Below, piece after piece: positions 25,394 to 33,591 of a stretch of DNA of 64,000 nt. The notes under the pieces were generated by a model. The model saw only the letters and a program-made list of their open reading frames with translations. It ran no database searches and was not told the origin of the DNA. The stretch's first letter is position 1, and each line of letters starts with the position of its first letter. A program made the position numbers and the translations under genes. This DNA comes from Intestinimonas butyriciproducens. GTDB taxonomy: Bacteria; Bacillota; Clostridia; Oscillospirales; Butyricicoccaceae. The stretch covers positions 62,001-126,000 of the forward strand of contig NZ_JACJKW010000001.1 in the NCBI RefSeq assembly GCF_016901775.1, read 5' to 3'.

Positions 25394-25431
25394 AAAAAAG
25401 GCTTCGGCAAAACCGAAGCCTTTTTATTTTT
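25394..25431. terminator. Terminator, right copy of a duplicated pair
   Basis: Its first 27 bases equal the hairpin at 24241-24267, followed by TTTTTATTTTT. It lies between the convergent TM2 and LysR gene ends. Confidence 0.92.
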
Positions 25432-26326
25432 GTTCTTCCAGGCCGCAGCACTCCTGCAGCGCATCGATGAATTTCTGCGCCGCCTTGGAAAAGACCTGAT
25501 ACCTCTTCCAGATGATGGACGCTGCTCCTTCCATCCGGGGATGCAGGGGGCGAAAACACAATTTACTGTCGCCGCTTACATTGATCAGCTTATCAAAGCA
25601 CAATGCATACCCCAGTCCCTCTTCCACCAGCAGCGAAGCATTGAACACCAGGTTATAAGTGGCTACCACAGACAGTTCTTCGATATCCCTCCCCATCCAC
25701 CGGGCCATGGGCCAGTGGTCGCTTTCCTGGGCCGAGAGGATCAGCGGCTTATCCCAAAGATCCTGAGGGGTGATGTGCTCTTTTTGCGCCAGGGGGGAAT
25801 CCCGGCGCATGAGAACACCCCATGTATCCCGGACAGGCAGTTTGATGGCCTGATATCTCCCGGTGTCCACCGGCCCATAAATGACCCCGAAATCAATCAG
25901 ACCTCTGTCCAGGTATTCCTTTACAAAAACGGCATTTCCGCTTCGGATGTGATAGTGGATACCAGGATATTGCTTTTGCAGGCAACAGGCCGCCCTGGCA
26001 AAAATACGGATGAGATCAGACTCCCCTGCACCGATATACACATCTCCCACAATCGTTTCATCGGAACAGGCAATTTCCCGCTGTGTCATGTGCACCAGTT
26101 CCAGAATCTCTTCGGCCCGCTTACGCAGGATCATTCCTTCCTGGGTGAGCATCACTTTTCGGGAGCCTTTGCTTCCCCGGATAAGCAGCTGTTTGCCTAC
26201 TTCCTCTTCCAGCGCCTTCAGCTGAGTGGATAACGTAGGCTGGGACAGGTGCAGGGAGCGGGCCGCAGCCGAAATGCTCTGCTCCCGGGCCACAGCCAAA
26301 AAATATTGCAGCACACGCAGTTCCAT
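25424..26326 (-). CDS. LysR-type transcriptional regulator
   Basis: 300 residues, normal LTTR length. The N-terminal winged helix reads MELRVLQYFLAVAREQSISA, SQPTLSTQLKALEEEVG. The C-terminal part is the periplasmic-binding-like effector domain (from about residue 90, GDVYIGAGESDLIRI). It is divergent from the redox operon beginning at 26468, with a LysR box between, so it most likely controls that operon in response to a small molecule. Confidence 0.92.
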   Translation of the reverse strand: MELRVLQYFLAVAREQSISAAARSLHLSQPTLSTQLKALEEEVGKQLLIRGSKGSRKVMLTQEGMILRKRAEEILELVHMTQREIACSDETIVGDVYIGAGESDLIRIFARAACCLQKQYPGIHYHIRSGNAVFVKEYLDRGLIDFGVIYGPVDTGRYQAIKLPVRDTWGVLMRRDSPLAQKEHITPQDLWDKPLILSAQESDHWPMARWMGRDIEELSVVATYNLVFNASLLVEEGLGYALCFDKLINVSGDSKLCFRPLHPRMEGAASIIWKRYQVFSKAAQKFIDALQECCGLEEQK

Positions 26327-26362
26327 TCAATCCCCTCCATCCACAGAATAACAAATTTAGCT

Positions 26363-26377
26363 ATAGGTTTCAACTAT
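26363..26377. promoter_or_regulatory. LysR box in the divergent intergenic region
   Basis: ATAG, seven bases, CTAT: a symmetrical T-N11-A motif of the LysR type, about 90 bases before the SDR start and 37 before the LysR start. Additional A/T-rich half-sites (TTCCTAT, ATAAATAAG) follow and could be the activation subsite. Confidence 0.6.
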
Positions 26378-26467
26378 ACTTTCCTATCATAAATAAGTAT
26401 TTGATATATATTTGGCTGCGGATTATACTGAAATTAAAAATAAACAAATCGGGAAAAGAGGTTTTTT

Positions 26468-27238
26468 ATGGATAAGCAAATGCTTCAGGGCAAAGTGGCC
26501 ATCATCACCGGGGCCAGCTATGGCATGGGCCAGACCATGGCCGAGCTTTTCGCTGAGGAAGGAGCGGCCGTCGTCCTCACTGCCCGGGGACAGGAAAAAC
26601 TGGACCAGGTGGTGGAAGACATCCGGGCCAAAGGCGGCCGGGCCATCGGCGTAACAGCCGATGTGTGCTCCTCTGAGGACACCAAGCGGGTTTTTGAAAC
26701 GGCGCTGGAGACCTTTGGCGATGTGGATATTCTCATCAACAACGCCGGCATCGGCGAACAAAAGATCATCGACGAAACCGATGATGATTGGATGCTCTAT
26801 GTGATGAATACCAATCTGGGCGGACCGATGCGTTATATCCGGGAAGCACTGAAAATCTTCCTTCCCAAAAACGACGGCGTGATCATCAACATCTCTTCGG
26901 TCAATGGCACCCGTCCCTTCTGCGGCGCCACCTATACTTCCACCAAGGGCGCCCTGAACACCCTGACCAAAAATGTAGCCATGCGCCTGATCGACACCAA
27001 CATCCGCTGCAATGCTGTAGCTCCTGGCGCTACCGTTACTCCTGCCCATGTAGCCAACAAGGCCGGCCAGCAGCCAGGCGGCGCCAAAATGCTGGAGCAC
27101 AGCGGCCATTTCGTCTATTTCCCCGGTCCGGAATGCGATCCCATGGACCAGGCTTATGCCTGTCTGTTCCTGGCCAGCAAAATGGGCCGCCATGTAAAAG
27201 GCCAGGTCATTCAGGTGTGCAACGGCGCCTTCCTTTAA
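26468..27238 (+). CDS. Short-chain dehydrogenase/reductase (SDR)
   Basis: 256 residues. Classical SDR: GKVAIITGASYGMGQTMAEL with the TGxxxGxG cofactor motif near residue 14, LINNAGIGEQ near 88, and the catalytic Ser in NISSVNG with YTSTK near 157. It reduces or oxidises a carbonyl/alcohol with NAD(P). The specific substrate is not visible. It is the first gene of the LysR-flanked plus-strand cluster. Confidence 0.9.
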   Translation: MDKQMLQGKVAIITGASYGMGQTMAELFAEEGAAVVLTARGQEKLDQVVEDIRAKGGRAIGVTADVCSSEDTKRVFETALETFGDVDILINNAGIGEQKIIDETDDDWMLYVMNTNLGGPMRYIREALKIFLPKNDGVIINISSVNGTRPFCGATYTSTKGALNTLTKNVAMRLIDTNIRCNAVAPGATVTPAHVANKAGQQPGGAKMLEHSGHFVYFPGPECDPMDQAYACLFLASKMGRHVKGQVIQVCNGAFL

Positions 27239-27290
27239 TAAAATACACCCGGCCAGACAACTGCGGAACAAAAAGGAGGAGATTGCACCG

Positions 27291-27818
27291 ATGAAAGCTC
27301 TCACTTCTATGCTGTTATGGTTTTTTCTGCTGCCCTGCATGGTCTCCTGCACCAAGCCCGCCGAAACTCCACCGGATCCCACTCCCCCTTCCCAGACCAC
27401 GCAGCCGGAACAAGATCCCCAGGAACCTGAACAGGAGGAACCTTCCATGCAAAATAATTTCTATATCACCGCCGGCGGACAGACCTTCACCGCCCGCTTT
27501 GAAAACAATTCCAGCGCCGATGCCCTGCGCCAGCTTCTCTCCCAGGGAGATCTCACTGTGGATATGAGCGACTACGGCGATTTTGAAAAGGTGGGAAATC
27601 TGGGACAAAGCCTTCCCACAAACGATCAGTCCATCACCACCCAGCCAGGGGATGTGATTCTCTATCAGGGCAACTCCATCACCATTTATTACGGCACCAA
27701 CACCTGGAGCTTTACCCGCCTGGGAAAGATTGAAAACGCCACCCGTGAGGGACTTCTGCAGGCATTGGGCGAAGGAGATGTGCAAGTGACCTTTTCTCTC
27801 ACTCCGGCGCAAAACTGA
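27291..27818 (+). CDS. Cyclophilin-like lipoprotein
   Basis: 175 residues. A lipoprotein signal (LLPCMVSC, Cys near residue 20) is followed by a Pro/Glu/Gln-rich linker to about residue 50. The globular part resembles the bacterial cyclophilin-like fold family (FTARFENNSSADALRQLL, YGDFEKVGNLGQSLP, PGDVILYQGNSITIYYG). Members of this family are commonly found with oxidoreductase clusters in Firmicutes; proline isomerase activity is not established. It would sit on the outer face of the membrane. Confidence 0.78.
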   Translation: MKALTSMLLWFFLLPCMVSCTKPAETPPDPTPPSQTTQPEQDPQEPEQEEPSMQNNFYITAGGQTFTARFENNSSADALRQLLSQGDLTVDMSDYGDFEKVGNLGQSLPTNDQSITTQPGDVILYQGNSITIYYGTNTWSFTRLGKIENATREGLLQALGEGDVQVTFSLTPAQN

Positions 27819-27842
27819 CCACTGTAAGGAGGATGCTGCTCT

Positions 27843-28580
27843 ATGATTAAGCAAACAGCAGGCCGGGACGGTCTGGGAGATCTGGCTCCCAAATTCGCCC
27901 AGCTCAATGACGATGTGCTCTTTGGCCAGGTATGGTCCCGGGAAGATCGGCTCTCCCTGCGGGATCGGTCCATGATCACTGTGGTGGCCCTGGTCTCCAA
28001 GGGAATCACCGACAATTCTTTGAAATACCACATCCAAAACGCCAAAAATCATGGTGTGACCAAAACCGAAATGGTGGAGATCATCACCCATATCGCCTTT
28101 TATGTGGGCTGGCCCAATGCCTGGGCGGTATTTCCCATGGTGCGGGAGGTTTATGCCCAGGATACCGAAAACGCCAAAGAGCCTTTGTTCGGCCTGGGAC
28201 AGCCCAACGACGCCTATGCCGCCTATTTTACAGGCCAAAGCTATCTCAACCCTCTCACCACCCAGGGCATCACGGTATGCAATGTGACCTTTGAGCCCCG
28301 CTGCCGCAACAACTGGCACATCCACCATGGAGGCGGCCAGATCCTGCTGTGCACCGACGGCGAGGGCTGGTATCAGCAATGGGGACAGCCGGCCCGCAGC
28401 CTGCATCCCGGGGATGTGGTGTATATTCCCCCGGAAGTAAAGCACTGGCACGGCGCCGCCGAGGACTGGTTTTCCCATGCGGCCATAGAGATCCCTGCCC
28501 CGGATGCCTCCAATGAATGGTTGGAACCGGTGAGCGACGAAGAATACAACGCACTGACACGGATACAGACGGAGGAATAA
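27843..28580 (+). CDS. Carboxymuconolactone decarboxylase-like domain fused to a cupin
   Basis: 245 residues. Residues 5-115 form a CMD/AhpD-like helical domain (RLSLRDRSMITVVALV, KNHGVTKTEMVEIITHIAFY). The two-Cys AhpD redox motif is absent. Residues 140-225 form a cupin with a probable metal site (NNWHIHHGGGQILLC, PGDVVYIPPEVKHWH). It may be an isomerase, decarboxylase or small-molecule-binding enzyme; the substrate is unknown. It ends three bases before the flavoprotein gene. Confidence 0.85.
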   Translation: MIKQTAGRDGLGDLAPKFAQLNDDVLFGQVWSREDRLSLRDRSMITVVALVSKGITDNSLKYHIQNAKNHGVTKTEMVEIITHIAFYVGWPNAWAVFPMVREVYAQDTENAKEPLFGLGQPNDAYAAYFTGQSYLNPLTTQGITVCNVTFEPRCRNNWHIHHGGGQILLCTDGEGWYQQWGQPARSLHPGDVVYIPPEVKHWHGAAEDWFSHAAIEIPAPDASNEWLEPVSDEEYNALTRIQTEE

Positions 28581-28583
28581 CAA

Positions 28584-29105
28584 ATGAACATTCTGGTACT
28601 CAATGGAAGTCCTCGGAAAGAGGGAAACACCGCGGCCATGGTGGAAGCCTTTGCTGCAGGCGCCCGGGAAGCAGGGCATCAGGTGGATATCGTCCCTGTA
28701 TGCCAAAAAAAGATCGCCGGGTGCCTGGCCTGTGAATACTGCCACACCAAAGGCAATGGAAAGTGTGTCCAGCAGGATGATATGCAGCAGGTCTATCCTC
28801 TCCTGGAACAGGCCCAGATGATCGTGCTGGCCTCCCCGGTGTATTACCATAGCTTCACCGGTCAGCTCCAGTGCGCCATCAACCGAATCTATGCCCTGGA
28901 TAAGCCGAAGAACCTGAAAAAAGCCGCCCTGGTCCTTTCTTCCGGCAGCGACAATGTGTATGGCGGCGCCATCTATGAATATCAAAATTCCTTCCTGGAT
29001 TATCTCAAGCTGGAGGATATGGGCACTTTCACTGCTTTTGGCAAACAGAATAAATCCCCGGAAAAACTGGAGGAACTGCGCCAGTTTGGATTGCACCTGA
29101 AATGA
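28584..29105 (+). CDS. NADPH-dependent FMN reductase-like flavoprotein with a cysteine motif
   Basis: 173 residues. A flavodoxin-like fold: LNGSPRKEGNTAAM near residue 5 binds the FMN phosphate and LASPVYYHSFTG near 80 surrounds the flavin. Residues around 47-62 contain C-x2-C-x2-C-x7-C (GCLACEYC...GKC), similar to the compact cluster motif of iron-sulfur flavoproteins, so a 4Fe-4S centre is plausible. It may pass electrons to partners in this operon. Its stop overlaps the next start (ATGA). Confidence 0.83.
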   Translation: MNILVLNGSPRKEGNTAAMVEAFAAGAREAGHQVDIVPVCQKKIAGCLACEYCHTKGNGKCVQQDDMQQVYPLLEQAQMIVLASPVYYHSFTGQLQCAINRIYALDKPKNLKKAALVLSSGSDNVYGGAIYEYQNSFLDYLKLEDMGTFTAFGKQNKSPEKLEELRQFGLHLK

Positions 29106-30208
29106 TCTATCGGGATTTTAACGGACTTTCCATCTCCTGGCTGGGGCTGGGAGCGCTCCGCTTCCCCACTTTGCCGGGAGAGCCCAATCACATCGACACC
29201 GTGCAGGCCCGGCGAATCGTGGACGAAGCCATCGCCCAGGGGATCAACTATTTTGACACCGCCTACACCTATCAGCAGGGAGATTCCGAGCGGGCACTGG
29301 GGGACGCCCTTTCCCGCCACCCCCGGGACAGCTTTTTCCTGGCCACCAAGTTCTATGCCGCCGCCAAAAAGGACATCGCCAGCGTATTTGAAGAGCAGCT
29401 TCGCCGTCTGAAAACCGATTATTTTGATTTCTATCTGCTGCACAGCCTGGATGAAAACTACATCCAGGACTACACCGACCCGCAAAAGGACTATCTGGGC
29501 TTTCTTCTCCGGCAAAAGGAAGCCGGGAAGATCCGCCACATCGGTTTTTCCTCCCACGGTTCTCCGGAGACTCTGGAAAAGTTCCTCAACTGGTACGATG
29601 GCTTTGACATGGCCCTGATCCAGCTCAACTATCTGGACTGGACGCTGCTGGATGGCAAAGGCCAGTATGACATTCTTACAAAACACCATATCCCCATCTG
29701 GGTGATGGAACCCCTGAAAGGCGGGCGGCTTTCCACCCTTAACCAGGAAGCCCGGGACATTTTGCAAAAGGCCGCCCCCGATTGGTCCATTTCTTCCTGG
29801 GGTTTCCGGTTTTTAATGGAGCTGCCTGGCGTGCAGACGGTGCTCAGCGGAATGTCCACCCCGGAGCAGGTGCGGGAAAACGCCGCCACCTTCTCCCAGG
29901 CCCGGCCTTTCACCCAAGAGGAACGGCAGGCCCTTTCCCAGGCCGCTGAGGTTTTCCTCAAAGACCTGGGTGTTCCCTGCTCCGGCTGCCGCTACTGCTG
30001 CGACACCTGCCCTGCCCACCTGAACATTCCCCTTTTGATCAAGGCCTACAACGAACACCGGATCAGCGGCTCCACCTGGAAGATCCAGGGCCTGACCTCT
30101 GCCGACCGGGCCGGGCGCTGTCTCCATTGCGGCGCCTGCCTGAAACACTGTCCCCAAAAGATCCAGATCCCCACCATCATGGAAGAAGCCGCAAAAGCCG
30201 GCCTGTAA
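29102..30208 (+). CDS. Aldo/keto reductase with C-terminal 2x[4Fe-4S] ferredoxin domain
   Basis: 368 residues. The N-terminal 280 residues are an AKR barrel with a recognisable tetrad: NYFDTAYTYQ (Asp, Tyr), FLATKF (Lys) and LLHSLDE (His). The C-terminus has two cluster motifs, CSGCRYCCDTCPAHLNIP and CLHCGACLKHCPQ. Fusion of an AKR with ferredoxin-like clusters is known in anaerobes and suggests electron delivery from Fe-S carriers instead of, or besides, NADPH. It is translationally coupled to the flavoprotein gene. Confidence 0.9.
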   Translation: MIYRDFNGLSISWLGLGALRFPTLPGEPNHIDTVQARRIVDEAIAQGINYFDTAYTYQQGDSERALGDALSRHPRDSFFLATKFYAAAKKDIASVFEEQLRRLKTDYFDFYLLHSLDENYIQDYTDPQKDYLGFLLRQKEAGKIRHIGFSSHGSPETLEKFLNWYDGFDMALIQLNYLDWTLLDGKGQYDILTKHHIPIWVMEPLKGGRLSTLNQEARDILQKAAPDWSISSWGFRFLMELPGVQTVLSGMSTPEQVRENAATFSQARPFTQEERQALSQAAEVFLKDLGVPCSGCRYCCDTCPAHLNIPLLIKAYNEHRISGSTWKIQGLTSADRAGRCLHCGACLKHCPQKIQIPTIMEEAAKAGL

Positions 30209-30222
30209 AGGAGAGAAACCAT

Positions 30223-31317
30223 ATGGAATACCGCATCAACAAACGAACCGGCGACAAAATCAGCGTGCTGGGCTTTGGTACTTCCTACATTGCCCAAGCC
30301 GACGAGAAAGACGCCATCGCCACCATTCGTCAGGCTTACGAAGGGGGCGTCAACTATTTTGACCTGGCCACAGCGGAAAGCCGTACCTTCCCCTATTTCG
30401 GCGCGGCCCTGGGGGATGTGCGGAAGAATGTGCGCTATCAGATTCATTTCGGTGCAAACTACCAAGGCGGCCCCTATGGCTTTACCCTGGACGCCGAATC
30501 CATCAAAAAAAGCATCCACTGGCAGCTGGAGAAATTGGGCACCGATTACATCGATTACGGCTTCATCCACTGTCTGGACGAAGTGGCCGACTGGCGGAAA
30601 TACCAGAAAAACGGCGCACTGGCCTTTTTGATGGAACTAAAGGAGCAGGGCGTTGTGCGCCATCTGGGCCTTTCCTCCCACACTCCGGCCACCATCCAGC
30701 AGGTGATGGACGATGTACCCCTGGATATGCTGATGTTTTCGGTGAATGCCGCCTACGATTACCACAAGGGCACCTATGGCAAAGGCAGCACCGATGAACG
30801 CACCGCCGTCTACCGCCGGTGCGAAGCGGAAGGCGTGGGCATTGCGGTGATGAAGCCTTTTGCCGGCGGCCAGCTGCTGGATGCTTCCCTGTCCCCCTTC
30901 GGCCAGGCCCTGACCCATTATCAGTGCCTGCAATACGCTCTGGACCGGCCTGGTGTGCTCACTGTACTGCCTGGCATGAGCTCGGTTGCGCAGATCAAAC
31001 ATCTTCTGGGCTTTTTCGAGGCCTCCCCGGAGGAAAAGGACTATTCTGTCCTGGGTTCTTTCACTCCCCCGGATGCCGTGGGAAAATGCGTCTACTGCAA
31101 CCACTGCGCCCCCTGCCCCCAGGGAATCCAGATCGGCCTTGTGAACAAGTACTACGACCTGGCCTTGCGGGGCGACGCCATGGCAGAAGAACATTACCGG
31201 GAGCTTGCAAAGCACGCTTCGGATTGCATCCAGTGCGGCCACTGCAACAGCCGCTGTCCCTTCCATGTGGATCAGATGGCCCGCATGAAGGAGATCAACC
31301 GGCATTTTGGTTTGTAA
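30223..31317 (+). CDS. Second Fe-S aldo/keto reductase, catalytic tetrad degenerate
   Basis: 364 residues from the ATG at 30223 with AAAGGAGAG upstream. The AKR fold is kept (KISVLGFGTSY, NYFDLATAESR, FIHCLDE, VAVMKPFAGG-like), and the C-terminus has CVYCNHC-x2-CPQG and CIQCGHCNSRCPF cluster motifs. Compared with its neighbour, the Tyr of the tetrad is replaced (FDLATAESR against FDTAYTYQ) and the ATK lysine segment reads QIHFGANY. It may be a non-canonical enzyme or an electron-transfer partner of the upstream AKR. Confidence 0.85.
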   Translation: MEYRINKRTGDKISVLGFGTSYIAQADEKDAIATIRQAYEGGVNYFDLATAESRTFPYFGAALGDVRKNVRYQIHFGANYQGGPYGFTLDAESIKKSIHWQLEKLGTDYIDYGFIHCLDEVADWRKYQKNGALAFLMELKEQGVVRHLGLSSHTPATIQQVMDDVPLDMLMFSVNAAYDYHKGTYGKGSTDERTAVYRRCEAEGVGIAVMKPFAGGQLLDASLSPFGQALTHYQCLQYALDRPGVLTVLPGMSSVAQIKHLLGFFEASPEEKDYSVLGSFTPPDAVGKCVYCNHCAPCPQGIQIGLVNKYYDLALRGDAMAEEHYRELAKHASDCIQCGHCNSRCPFHVDQMARMKEINRHFGL

Positions 31318-31329
31318 CAACCAAAACAA

Positions 31330-31349
31330 GGCGTACCTCAGGATGCGCC
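31330..31349. terminator. Hairpin on the 3' side of element copy B (duplicated flank)
   Basis: AAGGCG...CGCCTT hairpin around the CCTCAGG loop region. On the minus strand it is followed by GTTTTG. It is a direct repeat (15 of 20 bases, all differences transitions) of the segment at 31538-31557 on the other side of the element. Confidence 0.6.
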
Positions 31350-31379
31350 TTCACACTGTCAAATAACTCATATTATGGG

Positions 31380-31528
31380 GTCAGGCCTTTTGTCCTGTCC
31401 TTCATCAATCTGCAAAAACCGGCGACCTGTGCGCCGGTTTTTGCACTTCTCAAGGGACAAGTGTGCGCCAAAGCGTGCACGCAGTCCCTTGCAAAAGCTC
31501 AAAAAAGTGGCAAAAGCCACTTTTTTGA
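31380..31528 (-). repeat. Structured repeat element, copy B
   Basis: Minus orientation, sense to the gene at 31566-32219. P1 31499-31528 (TCAAAAAAGTGGC/GCCACTTTTTTGA), P2 CAAGGGA/TCCCTTG, P3 GTG-CA-CGC/GCG-CAC, and P4 31412-31444 (AAAAACCGGCG/CGCCGGTTTTT, loop CACAGGT). The tail beyond P4 is less similar to the other copies. The 248-base gap holds the element and its two flanking hairpins. Confidence 0.85.
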
Positions 31529-31534
31529 CATCCT

Positions 31535-31560
31535 CACGGCGTATTTCAAAATACGCCGTG
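31535..31560. terminator. Hairpin on the 5' side of element copy B (duplicated flank)
   Basis: CACGGCGTATTT and AAATACGCCGTG form a near-perfect palindrome directly downstream of the minus-strand gene ending at 31566. No T run follows in the sense direction. Confidence 0.6.
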
Positions 31561-31565
31561 CTTTT

Positions 31566-32219
31566 TCATACCCCATAGGAGCTTTCTCTCAGCAGATTTC
31601 CCCCTTGATCATAGGCCCGCACTTCTATTTGATAGCGGAGCGTTCTTTGCTGACAGGTCAGATCCTGGGGACTGTTCAGATCGAAGAAAAAGCCCAGCCA
31701 TTCTTCCTCTGTCGGCCTTTCTCCCTGACAAAGAAACAGGCTTCCCATTTTTTCTTCTCCTTCAAAAAAGACCTGTACCGGCTCATCATATCGGGTGTCG
31801 GTGAGCACCCCTTCCACCCGGTATGTGCCCTCCGGCGCCCAGGCAAACAGCAGCAGAGAGCCTTCCAGATTGTCTTCCCACATCACCGGAACCGCCTGGA
31901 GCTCCTGCTCCCGATGATAGCGTACCAGATTGCGGCCGCTCCACCGAAGAAAACCCACTTTCTGGGCCACACACACTTCCAGCAGATCCTTTTTCTCAGC
32001 CAGCACCAGCCGGTCTTTGTCTTTCAGCCCCACAGGCAGCGTATCCAGATAATCCACCTTTTCCACCATGTGGACCTTCTCCTGCCACCGGAGAGCCTGC
32101 CGGGGCGTCAGGGCCGGATAGCCCTGAGACGCCCACCAAAGCCACAGAGCCAGAAGGGCCAGAAGCACATTGCGCAAAGTGCGCAGGGCACGGTGATATA
32201 CTTTAGGAGGTCTTTTCAT
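31566..32219 (-). CDS. Membrane-anchored protein of unknown function
   Basis: 217 residues. One N-terminal membrane span (NVLLALLALWLWWASQGY, about residues 17-34) follows a basic start, and the remainder should be extracytoplasmic. It overlaps the upstream HAAS-type gene by 17 bases, so the two are coupled. Both share a layout (single span, outer beta-rich domain rich in W and Y), which suggests related roles. No family is recognised. Confidence 0.65.
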   Translation of the reverse strand: MKRPPKVYHRALRTLRNVLLALLALWLWWASQGYPALTPRQALRWQEKVHMVEKVDYLDTLPVGLKDKDRLVLAEKKDLLEVCVAQKVGFLRWSGRNLVRYHREQELQAVPVMWEDNLEGSLLLFAWAPEGTYRVEGVLTDTRYDEPVQVFFEGEEKMGSLFLCQGERPTEEEWLGFFFDLNSPQDLTCQQRTLRYQIEVRAYDQGGNLLRESSYGV

Positions 32220-33057
32220 GCTCTGTCACCTCCTCCAGAGGAATGCGAATGCGGAATGTATTCCCTTCTCTTTCATAAACCAGATCCAGCCATTGGTTTT
32301 TGAGAAATTCCTCCCTCTGGCCATAATCCATATACATGGTGAGGCGGCATTCCTGCCAGAAAAACAAAGGGCGGCTGCTGCTTATTTGCAGCAAAGGCTG
32401 GCTGTAATCGGCATCGGGATGCCAGCTGCCTAAATAAACCTGTCCTTCGCTGCCTTCTATGGAAAGATAGGGGCTGAGTTTCGGCACATCCAGATAGAAA
32501 AGAGGGGTATAGCTGCGAAGGGTCACATTCAGCTCCAGAGTCTGCCACACCTCCGGGCCGTAATTGCCCGTATATATATCGGGGTAACGGGGGTTCCAGG
32601 CATCCTGCAAGGTGGCCTCTTCGATCTGAAAGGTATAGGCTCCCAACCGGGCCTTTTCCGAAGGGCCTCCCTGCTTCAGAATCTCCTGCCGGTCTGCATG
32701 GAACATTTCCTCTGGCCAGGGCCGGTAAAACTGATCCCGCAGCTCTTCCATGGGCCACAAGGCAAAAAAGGCCAACACCAGGGAAATGCCCAAAAACCAT
32801 TTGGAAAGAATCCACAGCCACCCCAGCAAGGGAGAATGGGCTTTGTCCAGCAAAATACCGATTTCCTCCGCATCGCCCATGCGCTTTACCGCCTCTTCGG
32901 CAGCCTGGGCTCCTTCCATCCCCTCTTCCTCTTCCAGCAAAGCGGCGCTGTCCTGGAGGTGGGCCAGAAGCTCTTCATATACCCCTGGCCGGTCGGGACG
33001 AAACCGGATTTTTTCGCAGACAGCATTGCAAAACCTTGCAAACACCGGCCTTGCCAT
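32203..33057 (-). CDS. HAAS-domain (permease-prefix-like) membrane protein
   Basis: 284 residues. Residues 1-75 are helical and charged (CEKIRFRPDRPGVYEELLAHL, then AQAAEEAVKRMGDAEEIG), the pattern of the HAAS/permease-prefix domain commonly encoded beside PadR regulators. A membrane span follows near residues 80-103 (GWLWILSKWFLGISLVLAFF), and the C-terminal 170 residues are predicted outside. The gene lies 15 bases after padR and is probably in its autoregulated operon. Function unknown. Confidence 0.72.
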   Translation of the reverse strand: MARPVFARFCNAVCEKIRFRPDRPGVYEELLAHLQDSAALLEEEEGMEGAQAAEEAVKRMGDAEEIGILLDKAHSPLLGWLWILSKWFLGISLVLAFFALWPMEELRDQFYRPWPEEMFHADRQEILKQGGPSEKARLGAYTFQIEEATLQDAWNPRYPDIYTGNYGPEVWQTLELNVTLRSYTPLFYLDVPKLSPYLSIEGSEGQVYLGSWHPDADYSQPLLQISSSRPLFFWQECRLTMYMDYGQREEFLKNQWLDLVYEREGNTFRIRIPLEEVTEHEKTS

Positions 33058-33072
33058 GGTATTCCCTCCCTT

Positions 33073-33429
33073 CTACGCCTTTTCCGGCTGAAGCTGAGGT
33101 GTGCAGGCGGACACCACCTTCTCCACCCCCTGGGAAAATGCCTTCCACTCGGCGGCTTTTTCCCCCAGCAGCCGCTGTCCTTTGGCCGTCAGCCGGTAAT
33201 ATTTCCGCTTCCGGCCCTGAGGGGTCTCTTTTTCATAGCTTTTGATATGTCCCTGCTTTTCCAGGGTGTGCAGCACCGGATACAAGGTGCCTTCTTTCAT
33301 CTGGAACACATTGTCCGACCGCGCAGACAGGGCAGCGATCATCTGATAGCCATACTGATCCTCCTGCTGAAGCAGGGAGAGCACCAGCAGCACCGTGGTG
33401 CCCGAAAGCAGGCTTTTGTCGATTTTCAT
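33073..33429 (-). CDS. PadR-family transcriptional regulator
   Basis: 118 residues from the ATG at 33429 with GGAGGGGAG upstream. PadR winged helix: SLLSGTTVLLVLSLL, DQYGYQMIAAL, MKEGTLYPVLHTLEKQGHI and RKRKYYRLTAKGQ. It heads an operon with the HAAS gene and the gene after it. Its promoter contains two copies of a dyad-containing repeat, suggesting autorepression. Confidence 0.93.
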   Translation of the reverse strand: MKIDKSLLSGTTVLLVLSLLQQEDQYGYQMIAALSARSDNVFQMKEGTLYPVLHTLEKQGHIKSYEKETPQGRKRKYYRLTAKGQRLLGEKAAEWKAFSQGVEKVVSACTPQLQPEKA

Positions 33430-33446
33430 CTTCTCCCCTCCTTCCA

Positions 33447-33507
33447 ATACCTCGAACATCGATGTTTTCTTTCTTTGATTATACCTCGATATTCGATATA
33501 TTGTCAA
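33447..33507 (-). promoter_or_regulatory. padR promoter with two repeated operator-like sites
   Basis: Minus-strand TTGACA (33502-33507), 18-base spacer, TATAAT (33478-33483): a near-consensus promoter. ATACCTCGA followed by TCGAT occurs twice on the plus strand, at 33447 and 33481, each forming a TCGA-NNN-TCGA dyad. One covers the spacer/-10 and one lies about 34 bases downstream, good positions for repression by PadR. Confidence 0.65.
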
Positions 33508-33591
33508 GAGAGTACTCTCTGCACAAAGGAACTTCCGGCAAATTTTTTCGTCTATTTCAGTAAGAAGCTTTTTACCACGGAGGAATGGAAA

